In this document: positions 1-7,240 of the stretch, one piece after another
How the letters are laid out: the number at the start of each line of letters is the position of its first letter
Position numbering within the stretch: position 1 is the first letter of the stretch
Assembly (NCBI RefSeq): GCF_001639065.2
Contig: NZ_LQXO02000053.1
Location: 434,001 to 498,000, forward strand
Direction of reading: 5' to 3'
Source: Vibrio barjaei
Lineage (GTDB): Bacteria; Pseudomonadota; Gammaproteobacteria; Enterobacterales; Vibrionaceae
DNA: 64,000 bases
The notes under the pieces: generated by a model
Seen by the model: only the letters and a program-made list of their open reading frames with translations
Database searches by the model: none
Told to the model about the DNA's origin: nothing
Program-made: the position numbers and the translations under genes

Positions 1-1397
1 AGCTGAGCGCCTACTTTTAGTTTTTGAATAGGCAGCGCACGCAATTCGGATATGGAAATATGACCCATACCAAAATCGGCGACGGTAATTTGACAGCCGA
101 AATCGACTAATTGATAGAGCTCATCAACACAGCGCTTTTTAGAAAGCATATCTTCAAACACTTCTAATACTAAGCATTGAGGAGGCAATTTAAAGCGCTC
201 AAGAATTTCAATGACTTCTTGAACAAACAAACCGTGACCAAAGTTCTTTGAAGACACTTTAACAGCAACCGTTTTTAGCTCACCTACGGTTGCATATTTA
301 CAAGCTTGCTCGATAGTAAATAGATTAAGTTTGCGAACCAATTGCGACTCTTCCGCAATAGGAATAAATTCAAAGCGATCGACGTTACCTAGGACTTGAT
401 CCACCCACTCTAAGCGGCTCTTATAAGCAACAACTTCATTCTTATGAAGGTCGATGACTGGCATAAAGCTCACTTCTAACTTATGCAGTTCGATTGCCTC
501 AGCAAGCCTTTGAGCCAAGGCTTTTTTACGTCCCCACTGGATTCCCATCTCTTCGTTATAACTTACCCACATCGTTTGGCACTGCTTGGCACGATACATA
601 GCAAGGTCTGCCTGCTTAAGAAGCAAACTTGTTGGGATACGCTTACTTTCATTCGTTGTAATACCAACCGCAGCTGAGCCGCGCTCGGATTTATTACCGA
701 TTTCTATGTAAGCAATGGCGTCCAATAGATTTTGGGCGACGCGCTCTGCAACGTCGACATCACACTTGGGCAATAACACGACAAACTCGTCCCCTCCGAG
801 ACGAGCAACCACTCCGTCCTCTCCTACTACATTCTTAAAACGTCTGGCAACATTTTGTAGAAAGAGATCACCATAATCATGCCCTTTACTGTCGTTAATT
901 GATTTAAATTCATTTAAATCAATTAACAGCAACGAATATGGTTCAGTGGAGTCTTGGTGTTCTACTAAGAAATTCTGAAGATGATCGAAAAATGACGTTC
1001 TATTAGGCAAGCGAGTGAGTGCGTCAAAATACGCTAAGTCACTTAGTTTTTCGGTTAAGTTCTTTTCAGAGGTAACATCTCGTTTGACCGCAATATAGAA
1101 TTTTTGGCCTTGGTACTCGAATGGACTAATGTGTGCTTTTTCAACAAATAACGTACCGTTCTTCTTTCTATTTATCAGCTCACCATACCAATCCTTGCCG
1201 GAAAGAAGTTTCGACCACATATCACGGTAGGTTTTGTCTGTTGTTTTTCCAGAACGAAGAAAATTGGGATTTTTTCCAATCACTTCTTGTTCACAGTATC
1301 CGGTAAGATTATAGAATTGTTTATTAGCATATTTGATATGTGCATTGACGTCAGTAATTAGGACAGCAGCAGAGGCACTTTCCAATGCTTTTTCCAT
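1..1397 (-). CDS. PAS-GGDEF-EAL signalling protein with degenerate EAL domain (3' end outside window)
   Basis: Reading leftward, the frame gives a PAS-like domain (about residues 8-115, with an NLTGY segment), a GGDEF domain with an intact RLGGDEF motif (bases 783-797), and the first part of an EAL domain that runs off the window. No RxxD inhibitory site sits five residues before GGDEF. The EAL domain looks inactive: the EAL triplet is replaced by KSR (VVAYKSRLEW), the first Asp of DDFG is Ala (ADFGMG), and the Asp of the LKID-type motif is Gly (LKVGA). By family knowledge this favours a diguanylate cyclase, or a binding role, over a phosphodiesterase. I start at the ATG at 1397; the frame is open to 1466 and a GTG at 1445 is an alternative that would add 16 residues before the PAS domain. 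No membrane segment is visible, so it is probably cytoplasmic. Confidence 0.85.
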   Translation of the reverse strand, partial: MEKALESASAAVLITDVNAHIKYANKQFYNLTGYCEQEVIGKNPNFLRSGKTTDKTYRDMWSKLLSGKDWYGELINRKKNGTLFVEKAHISPFEYQGQKFYIAVKRDVTSEKNLTEKLSDLAYFDALTRLPNRTSFFDHLQNFLVEHQDSTEPYSLLLIDLNEFKSINDSKGHDYGDLFLQNVARRFKNVVGEDGVVARLGGDEFVVLLPKCDVDVAERVAQNLLDAIAYIEIGNKSERGSAAVGITTNESKRIPTSLLLKQADLAMYRAKQCQTMWVSYNEEMGIQWGRKKALAQRLAEAIELHKLEVSFMPVIDLHKNEVVAYKSRLEWVDQVLGNVDRFEFIPIAEESQLVRKLNLFTIEQACKYATVGELKTVAVKVSSKNFGHGLFVQEVIEILERFKLPPQCLVLEVFEDMLSKKRCVDELYQLVDFGCQITVADFGMGHISISELRALPIQKLKVGAQ

Positions 1398-1512
1398 CAA
1401 ACCTAATGACAATTCAAAATCCGAATACTGCAACGCCAAATCCACTACAAATAGAAACTTATAGAACTAACGCCGTTATGATAAATTTTTATGGAATGGA
1501 CATCAAACAAAA

Positions 1513-1550
1513 CGTCAAAAAATCGTTATCCGATCAACAATTTTTTGACG
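1513..1550. repeat. Inverted repeat, 11-bp arms, between maa and the PAS-GGDEF gene
   Basis: Arms CGTCAAAAAAT (1513-1523) and ATTTTTTGACG (1540-1550) are perfectly complementary around a 16-base spacer. The position is about 60 bases downstream of the acetyltransferase gene and upstream of the PAS-GGDEF gene, both on the minus strand. It could be a weak terminator for the former or an operator for the latter. The AT-rich arms and long spacer make a classical terminator less likely. Confidence 0.4.
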
Positions 1551-1610
1551 CAAAGTTAAATTACTGTTTTTACTTTATTTTATTCTTGCGTTGAGACGCA
1601 AAATAGGCAT

Positions 1611-2195
1611 TTATTGACTGAATCGTTGGCCATTATCGATTTCTTTAATAACCTTACAAGGATTGCCTACCGCTAGACTATTAGCCGGAATGTCCTTTGT
1701 TACCACGCTTCCTGCACCAACAACAGCGTTGTCACCAATAGTAACGCCCGGACAAACAATAACGCCGCCGCCTAACCAAACATTGTGCCCAATTTTAATA
1801 GGCAGTCCAAACTCCACTTCATCCTCCACTCGACCTTTAACATCCAGTGGATGGCCTGCTGTATATATTTGTACATTAGGAGCAAAAAGAACATTGTCGC
1901 CTATCTCGACCACGTTGACATCTAAGATGACGCAATTGAAGTTAGCGTAAAAGTTTTTTCCAACATGAATATTTTCACCATAATCGCATCGAAATGGTGG
2001 CTCCAAATATAAATTGCCAGAGCAATTAGGAATTAACGCCTCCTGCGCTTGTTTCCAATCCTCTGTGTTAGGAATACTATCATTGAGTTTTTTTAGAATT
2101 TTTCGGCAGTTTACACGCGCTTGAAGCAGCTCTTCATCCCAAGCTTGATAAGCTTCACCCGCTAACATCTTTTCACGTTCAGTTTTTGTTGTCAT
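1611..2195 (-). CDS. maa: Sugar O-acetyltransferase (maltose/galactoside acetyltransferase type)
   Basis: A 194-residue left-handed beta-helix acetyltransferase of the Maa/LacA/NodL family, which moves acetyl from acetyl-CoA to a sugar hydroxyl in the cytoplasm. The N-terminal Mac domain (MTTKTEREKMLAGEAYQ) precedes the hexapeptide repeats, with the catalytic His in YTAGHPLD and the C-terminal signature IGHNVWLGGGVIVCPGVTIG then GAGSVVTKDIP. Length is normal for the family. It stands alone on the minus strand. The exact sugar acceptor cannot be read from the sequence, so the symbol rests on overall resemblance. Confidence 0.88.
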   Translation of the reverse strand: MTTKTEREKMLAGEAYQAWDEELLQARVNCRKILKKLNDSIPNTEDWKQAQEALIPNCSGNLYLEPPFRCDYGENIHVGKNFYANFNCVILDVNVVEIGDNVLFAPNVQIYTAGHPLDVKGRVEDEVEFGLPIKIGHNVWLGGGVIVCPGVTIGDNAVVGAGSVVTKDIPANSLAVGNPCKVIKEIDNGQRFSQ

Positions 2196-2361
2196 TGCTA
2201 GAACCAGTAGAGTAATTAACTAAAATATATTGCTCTAATTGAATCTATTGCACTATTTACTATGTCAACAAAACGTCAGATATAGAGCAACGAAAGCAAA
2301 CAATCTCGCCGTCATCACACTTTGTAGTGAGTCTTTCATCGGTGATTTTTGGGCTTCATAT

Positions 2362-3057
2362 CTAACGCCCTGAATTAAGATAATCCACAACAGCTTCTGC
2401 AGTTGCTGCAGAACTTGCGGGGTTTTGGCCTGTGATTAACTGCCCGTCTATTTCAACGTAACAGTTCCAATCATCGCCCTTAAAATAGAGCCCTCCGCAA
2501 TTGGTGAGTTCTTCTTCAACAAGGTATGGCACAATGTCACTCAAACCAACGGCTTGTTCTTCACTATTACTAAAACCCGTAACTCTTTTGCCTTTTACTA
2601 GCGGCTCCTCGTCTTCTCCAACAACATTGATAAGAACGCCGGAAGCATGACAGACTGTCGCTACGGGCTTACCTTGACTGAAAAAATCATCAATAAGAGA
2701 AACAGAATCTGGGTCACAGGTCAGATCCCAAAGGGGTCCATGCCCACCAGGATAAAAAACAGCATCGTAATCTGACGCTTGAACTTCTACCAGCCTAAGA
2801 GTTTGAGCTAGGTGAGTTTGCGCGACTGGGTCTTGTTCAAATTTGGTAGTGGACTCAGTTTGAAACTCTGGCAGTGCGCTCTTGGGGTCAATTGGAGGTT
2901 GTCCCCCCTTAGGAGAACAAAGAGTAATATGTAAGCCAGCGGCCTTGAAGGCATAGTAAGGTGAAGCGAATTCTTCAAGCCAAAAGCCCGTCTTCTCATC
3001 CACATCGCCCAGACGGTCATGGGACGTGATTACCATCAGTATTTTCTTTTGACTCAC
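2362..3057 (-). CDS. DJ-1/PfpI family protein, Hsp31-like (glyoxalase III or amidase class)
   Basis: A 231-residue class I glutamine-amidotransferase-like protein. The nucleophile elbow is visible as ATVCHASG (Cys136-His137), the acidic partner probably lies in GFWLEEF (Glu28 or Glu29), and YPGGHGPLWD is the typical preceding loop. Hsp31-like members remove methylglyoxal or act as holding chaperones; which applies here cannot be decided. There is no signal peptide. It is a single gene on the minus strand with about 140-165 bases of noncoding DNA on each side. Confidence 0.85.
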   Translation of the reverse strand: MSQKKILMVITSHDRLGDVDEKTGFWLEEFASPYYAFKAAGLHITLCSPKGGQPPIDPKSALPEFQTESTTKFEQDPVAQTHLAQTLRLVEVQASDYDAVFYPGGHGPLWDLTCDPDSVSLIDDFFSQGKPVATVCHASGVLINVVGEDEEPLVKGKRVTGFSNSEEQAVGLSDIVPYLVEEELTNCGGLYFKGDDWNCYVEIDGQLITGQNPASSAATAEAVVDYLNSGR

Positions 3058-3198
3058 TAAGAATTCTCCTACTAGAGCTTTCTTTTAAACCTAGTGAGTT
3101 TATGAGAATTTTCAAATCCAAACTCCAGTTTACTAAAGGTTGGCATCTTACCTAAGGCGATGGACACCAACCTAAACTACCTTAACCTTGCACTTGCG

Positions 3199-3816
3199 TT
3201 AGCCTTTCATTGCAGGACGAGACGACACAACCTCAAACCAACGCTTGATATGCGGGTACGACTCTAACACTTCAATTTTTAGTGCATTGATAGCCACAAC
3301 AACAAATATATAAGCACTAATATCGGCGATGGTATAACGCTCTGTCGCTACATAATCAGATTGAGAAAGTTGCTTATCAAGTTTCGGTAAAAAAAGCTCC
3401 ACTCGATGCTTCGCTTCTACACCCCAAGCCTCTATACAATTCTCTCGGTCCTTATACAGCCCAGTCGTATTCCGAAACGCTTGAAATGCGTTTTGAATTC
3501 CATCGATTTCAACGATGCGATTCCACATTTCAACCTTGGCACGAGCCGCTACGCTATCTCCAAACAAATCCAAGTCATTAGGTTGCAATTCATCAAAATA
3601 CCGACTAATAGCAACGGTTTCACTTAAGAAGCTACCATCATCAAGCTCTAGCAATGGCACCTTACCATTGGCACTTTTTGCCTTATAGGCGTCACTTAAG
3701 TTGTCCCCTTCTCGAACGTTGATCTCAACTCGCTCAAACCCTATTGCATCAATTTCGCGCAAAAATAAATTGAGTCGCTTGCAGCTTACTGTTGCCGCTT
3801 GTTCGTACAGTTTCAT
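3199..3816 (-). CDS. Glutathione S-transferase family protein
   Basis: About 205 residues with a thioredoxin-fold N-terminal domain (MKLYEQAATVSCKR, then NGKVPLLELDDGSFLSETVAI with the cis-Pro and SETVAI glutathione-binding elements) and an all-helical C-terminal domain (YTIADISAYIF). These proteins conjugate glutathione to electrophiles or act in stress defence. I start at 3816 (MKLYEQ) rather than two codons upstream because family members begin there. It is divergent from a TetR gene, and the 117-base gap holds two operator-like palindromes, so repression by that TetR and induction by an electrophile is a reasonable inference. Confidence 0.87.
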   Translation of the reverse strand: MKLYEQAATVSCKRLNLFLREIDAIGFERVEINVREGDNLSDAYKAKSANGKVPLLELDDGSFLSETVAISRYFDELQPNDLDLFGDSVAARAKVEMWNRIVEIDGIQNAFQAFRNTTGLYKDRENCIEAWGVEAKHRVELFLPKLDKQLSQSDYVATERYTIADISAYIFVVVAINALKIEVLESYPHIKRWFEVVSSRPAMKG

Positions 3817-3832
3817 TATCATCCCTTTTATC

Positions 3833-3846
3833 TAACCGATCGTTCA
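3833..3846. promoter_or_regulatory. TetR-type operator half of a twin site, proximal to the GST gene
   Basis: TAACCGATCGTTCA is a near-palindrome resembling the TGAACG/CGTTCA-type sites of many TetR regulators. It lies 17 bases upstream of the GST start. Its central ten bases form a perfect inverted repeat with those of the second site at 3867-3880. Confidence 0.6.
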
Positions 3847-3866
3847 GATATAATCTACGAAATAAC

Positions 3867-3880
3867 TAAACGATCGGTCA
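3867..3880. promoter_or_regulatory. Second TetR-type operator, proximal to the TetR gene
   Basis: TAAACGATCGGTCA is the mirror image of the first site (ACCGATCGTT versus AACGATCGGT) with centres 34 bp apart, about three helical turns. A further half-site, TGAACGATT, follows at 3901-3909. This suggests cooperative binding of two dimers, giving autoregulation plus control of the GST gene. Confidence 0.6.
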
Positions 3881-3933
3881 AGAATAATTTTCTGTAATAT
3901 TGAACGATTAGAACCGTGTTTAAGAGTATTGAG

Positions 3934-4506
3934 ATGGCGAGAAAGGCAAACTTCTGTAAACAAGAAAAACTGCAGCAGGCAATGACGTTGTTCTGGAGCA
4001 AAGGGTATGCGAATACCTCTATTAATGATCTTATCGAGACTCTCGGAATCAATCGCTTTAGCCTGTACAACACGTTTGGTGACAAAGAATCGCTTTATTA
4101 TCTCGCACTCGACAACTACCTGGAGCAAATTTCGTTTCCTAAGCTTGCTACACTTCGAGAACCCGATTCCGGGTTGGAAGCGCTCCGTGACTTCTTAATA
4201 GTTTTTGCCGAGAAACAAAAAGACAATACATGTGGCTGCTTCATTCAAAATGCTGTTGTTGAACATGCCGCTACAAACGCCATGGTACTCAAACGCAGTG
4301 ATTCCTTATTTGACACATTAGAAAAGGCAATCGAAGATGTACTCAATAACGCCAAACAGCGCCAAGAACTGGAATCGGACACAGATGTAAGTACACTTAC
4401 GCAGTTCATTATCTGCCATATGCAAGGTATCCGAGTATTAGGAAAAGCAAAACGTTACGACAACATTGATATCGCAACCAAAATGCTAATTAAGGCAATC
4501 AAATAA
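3934..4506 (+). CDS. TetR/AcrR family transcriptional regulator
   Basis: 190 residues. The N-terminal helix-turn-helix is clear (KLQQAMTLFWSKGYANTSI, then LGINRFSLYNTFGDKESLY); the rest is the helical ligand-binding domain with a GCFIQN segment common in electrophile-responsive members. I start at 3934 (MARKANF) instead of the upstream in-frame start at 3916 because family members begin directly before this helix and the upstream codons would run into the operator region. It faces the GST gene divergently across twin palindromes and probably represses both genes. The inducer is unknown. Confidence 0.88.
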   Translation: MARKANFCKQEKLQQAMTLFWSKGYANTSINDLIETLGINRFSLYNTFGDKESLYYLALDNYLEQISFPKLATLREPDSGLEALRDFLIVFAEKQKDNTCGCFIQNAVVEHAATNAMVLKRSDSLFDTLEKAIEDVLNNAKQRQELESDTDVSTLTQFIICHMQGIRVLGKAKRYDNIDIATKMLIKAIK

Positions 4507-4530
4507 CGTCTAACTTTAATTGGCTGAATG

Positions 4531-4770
4531 TCATTGTGTTCTAAGTGAACGTTTGTAAAGGGCTTCAAGATACTGAGTGTCTCTACAAGGCATTTCTTGA
4601 TATTCATTTAAGCGTATTTGGTTTACCGCTGACTTGAGTTGGTGCAGTGAAATGCTGTGCTCTCGGCAAAGCTGATGTCTATTCGAACCTTGATAGAGTT
4701 TGTCAGCAAGCTGTTGTGCTAAAGTGCTATCGAGTGGATGATGGTGAGTGTTTAGTTGTCTATTCGTCAT
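4531..4770 (-). CDS. Small hypothetical protein, 79 residues
   Basis: I do not recognise this protein. It is hydrophilic, has no signal peptide or membrane segment, and contains a possible helix-turn-helix stretch (NRHQLCREHSISLHQLKSAV). It has a strong Shine-Dalgarno sequence, AGGGGA, nine bases before the ATG, and this sequence lies inside a hairpin (4773-4808). Real coding is supported by the Shine-Dalgarno sequence and the isolated position between two clear genes. A small DNA- or RNA-binding protein is a guess. Confidence 0.55.
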   Translation of the reverse strand: MTNRQLNTHHHPLDSTLAQQLADKLYQGSNRHQLCREHSISLHQLKSAVNQIRLNEYQEMPCRDTQYLEALYKRSLRTQ

Positions 4771-4772
4771 GG

Positions 4773-4808
4773 CTGTATCCCCTAAGTCATCGTACCTAGG
4801 GTATACAG
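4773..4808 (-). promoter_or_regulatory. Hairpin that would sequester the Shine-Dalgarno of the 79-residue gene
   Basis: On the minus strand CTGTATACCCTA pairs with TAGGGGATACAG (11 of 12 pairs, one A-G mismatch) around a 12-base loop, ending two bases before the start codon. The right arm contains the AGGGGA ribosome-binding site. This could be translational control, or the DNA palindrome could be a protein-binding operator. Confidence 0.5.
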
Positions 4809-4848
4809 CGTAAGATTTAAGTTCTAATCAGATACCGTTCAAAAGAAC

Positions 4849-6084
4849 TTACATAAGAACACCCATGAAATACGGGATGATAAACGCATTGGCAAGGTCG
4901 ATAAAAAACGCACAGACCAATGGAACAACGATAAATGCTTGATGTGAATTACCATATTTTTGCGCAACCGCCGACATATTTGCCATTGCCGTTGGCGTAG
5001 AGCCTAACGAAATCCCGCCAAAGCCTGAACAAATAACCGCTGCATCATAGTTTTTGCCCATTGCTGGAAAAATCACGAAAAGGTTGACTAATATCGCCAC
5101 AATAAATTGCGCTGCTAAAATCGCGAAAATTGGTCCGGCTAAATCCACTAATGTCCATAACTGCATGCTCATTAGTGACATCGCAAGGAAAGCTCCTAAA
5201 GACATATCTGCAATCAAAGCAACAGCAGGTTTGTTTGCAGGCCATGAGGTTCCAGTAATTCGCGGATAATTATGCGGCACGAGATTAGAAAGAATGATGC
5301 CGGCAAATAGACAGGTCACAAAAAGTGGAAGCTGTAACCCTAAATGCTCAATACCTTCATTTAAGAACACACCGACAATGATACAGGTATGAATGGCTAG
5401 CATAGCATCAAGAAAATCATAGGAGGTAATTTTAGGCTCTGGTTGATTTTCTGAGACACCGATATCTAACGACTGCTGCTCTTGTGGTTTAAGGTCGTAT
5501 CGCTTGATAAGAAACTTAGCAATTGGACCGCCCATTATACTCGCAAGGATAAGACCAAAGGTTGCACTTGCAATACCCAGTTCCATTGCTGAATTTAAGC
5601 CAAACTGTTCCTGGATTTTTGGAGCCCAAGCGATAGCAGTGCCATGTCCACCAATAAGAGAAACGGTGCCACTGAGTAGCCCTGCTACTGGTTCTAAACC
5701 AAAAGCCGTAGCAACGGTAATACCAGTTAAATTCTGGACTATCATGTAGGCAATGGTCACTGCCAACAATATGACGAGTGGTTTTCCACCTTTTTTGAGG
5801 TCACTCAGGCTGGCGTTAATACCAATGGTGGTGAAGAAGTAAACAAGCAATACATCGCGCGCCATCAGATCGAAACTGACCTCGATTGAGGTCGCCATAT
5901 AGAACAGAGCAAAGAGAACCGAGAAGACGATTCCTCCAGAGACCGGTTCAGGAATGCTGAATTCTTTTAGGAATCCAACAACCTGATTCAGTCTACGACC
6001 AACAAAGAGAACAATAATACCCAGAGTAACAGCTAAAAAAGAATCAATATGGACAGCGCCATCTTCAATAATCATGTATTCCAC
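4849..6084 (-). CDS. gltS: Sodium/glutamate symporter GltS
   Basis: 411 residues, close to the length of E. coli GltS. About ten hydrophobic segments are visible, with the pseudo-symmetric conserved blocks SLIGGHGTAIAWAP and CSGFGGISLGSTPTAMANM, which are the reentrant glycine/serine-rich loops of the ESS family. It imports glutamate with sodium across the inner membrane. It is a single gene on the minus strand. The 111-base upstream region shows no clear operator. The family call is secure. Confidence 0.93.
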   Translation of the reverse strand: MEYMIIEDGAVHIDSFLAVTLGIIVLFVGRRLNQVVGFLKEFSIPEPVSGGIVFSVLFALFYMATSIEVSFDLMARDVLLVYFFTTIGINASLSDLKKGGKPLVILLAVTIAYMIVQNLTGITVATAFGLEPVAGLLSGTVSLIGGHGTAIAWAPKIQEQFGLNSAMELGIASATFGLILASIMGGPIAKFLIKRYDLKPQEQQSLDIGVSENQPEPKITSYDFLDAMLAIHTCIIVGVFLNEGIEHLGLQLPLFVTCLFAGIILSNLVPHNYPRITGTSWPANKPAVALIADMSLGAFLAMSLMSMQLWTLVDLAGPIFAILAAQFIVAILVNLFVIFPAMGKNYDAAVICSGFGGISLGSTPTAMANMSAVAQKYGNSHQAFIVVPLVCAFFIDLANAFIIPYFMGVLM

Positions 6085-6195
6085 ATCCTGTTAGAAAACG
6101 ATACAGAATAGAATGCCTTGATTTTCCGCGCTATCCAACTCTTTTTAAAAGATTTTTAACCTTGATAACTGATACTTACTTGTTCTTTCCGCTTC

Positions 6196-7230
6196 CTACT
6201 TACCTTTTTTCTTCAGCTCTTCAATAACGTAAGGTGGTGCGACTTTTTCTAGCTCCGTCAAACAAACGTCAGCTTTCTCGTGCCCAGTTCGGACATAAAT
6301 GTCACAAACCGCGTAGAGCTGTTCTGGCGCGCCAGAAATCAAGTACGCTTTTTCAAACGAGTCCGTCGCTTTCGCTATATCAAGCGGTTCTTGAAGTACG
6401 CCATTTAAATACCAATAGTAACTGTTGTCAGGCGCGTACTTGGTCGCCTGTTCGATAGCACTAGCCGCCTCGTTCTTGTTGCCTATTCTGACTAACGTTA
6501 GCGCTTTCGAATAATATAGTTGAGCTGAAGTACTGTCTTCTTCAATGGCACGATTTAACACTTCTAGCGCATTCTCATCTTGCTGCTGCGCTCGATAGTT
6601 GTCTGATAGACTCAAAGAGACTTGCGTCGCCATTGCAGAGTTCTTTATTAACTGTTGGTAGATTAATTCAGCACTGCTGAAGTCTTGATGCCAACGGTAA
6701 ACATCCGCGAGAAGTAACTGCTTTTCACTACCAGATTGCTGCTTCAACTGTTTAATAGCGCTTGGATAAATCTTATCAAGCTCTTTTTGCTGCTGCTCAT
6801 TCATATTGGTGTAGTCAGGAATCAAATTAACTAAAGCAGCCAACTGTACATCACTACTTTCATCATTTAACAACGGAGCAACCAACTTCCATCGATATTC
6901 AAATTGATAAGGCTTGGCACCAACTATGGCTGCTTGTCTAATATCAGAGTTTGAGTCTTTAAGAGCTCTTGAAACTGCAACCAGTGCATTCTGGTTTGGA
7001 AACTGACTAAGCTGATGCAAAGCATCAACGCGACGTTGTACGGTCTCTGACTGATTCTGCGCCGTGTAGGAATAGCGCTGAATTTGTTGCGCCGTATTTT
7101 CTTGAGTTGAAGCAACGACGCTTTGTGGCTTGGTTTTGGTAACTTGATCTTTCTGTGGTTCAGCACTGACTGCCGAAAGACTGAAGATCGTTGCCATCGC
7201 AGTTAAAGCGATCAGACGTCTATTTTTCAT
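6196..7230 (-). CDS. Periplasmic HEAT/TPR repeat protein, heme-free paralog of the octaheme cytochrome C-terminus
   Basis: About 344 residues with a signal peptide (MKNRRLIALTAMATIFSLSAVSA), then HEAT-like repeats (VDALHQLSQFPNQNALVAVS onward) and TPR units (ENALEVLNRAIEEDSTSAQL, YYWYLNGVLQEPLDIAKA). The protein aligns by eye over about 300 residues with the C-terminal part of the cytochrome encoded at 21276-23531; both end with PEQLYA-CD and a matching second Cys. It has no CxxCH motif. I start at 7230 rather than 7296 because the signal peptide begins there and a GGAG site overlaps the stop codon of the upstream maturase gene, which indicates coupling. Probably a scaffold or partner in an envelope complex; the exact role is unknown. 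Confidence 0.8.
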   Translation of the reverse strand: MKNRRLIALTAMATIFSLSAVSAEPQKDQVTKTKPQSVVASTQENTAQQIQRYSYTAQNQSETVQRRVDALHQLSQFPNQNALVAVSRALKDSNSDIRQAAIVGAKPYQFEYRWKLVAPLLNDESSDVQLAALVNLIPDYTNMNEQQQKELDKIYPSAIKQLKQQSGSEKQLLLADVYRWHQDFSSAELIYQQLIKNSAMATQVSLSLSDNYRAQQQDENALEVLNRAIEEDSTSAQLYYSKALTLVRIGNKNEAASAIEQATKYAPDNSYYWYLNGVLQEPLDIAKATDSFEKAYLISGAPEQLYAVCDIYVRTGHEKADVCLTELEKVAPPYVIEELKKKGK

Positions 7231-7240
7231 TGGTAGGCTC

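Noticed and set aside
4849..6084. Long antisense frames inside gltS, clcA, tkt and other genes.
   Set aside because: They are mirror effects of codon bias, without start signals or recognisable domains.
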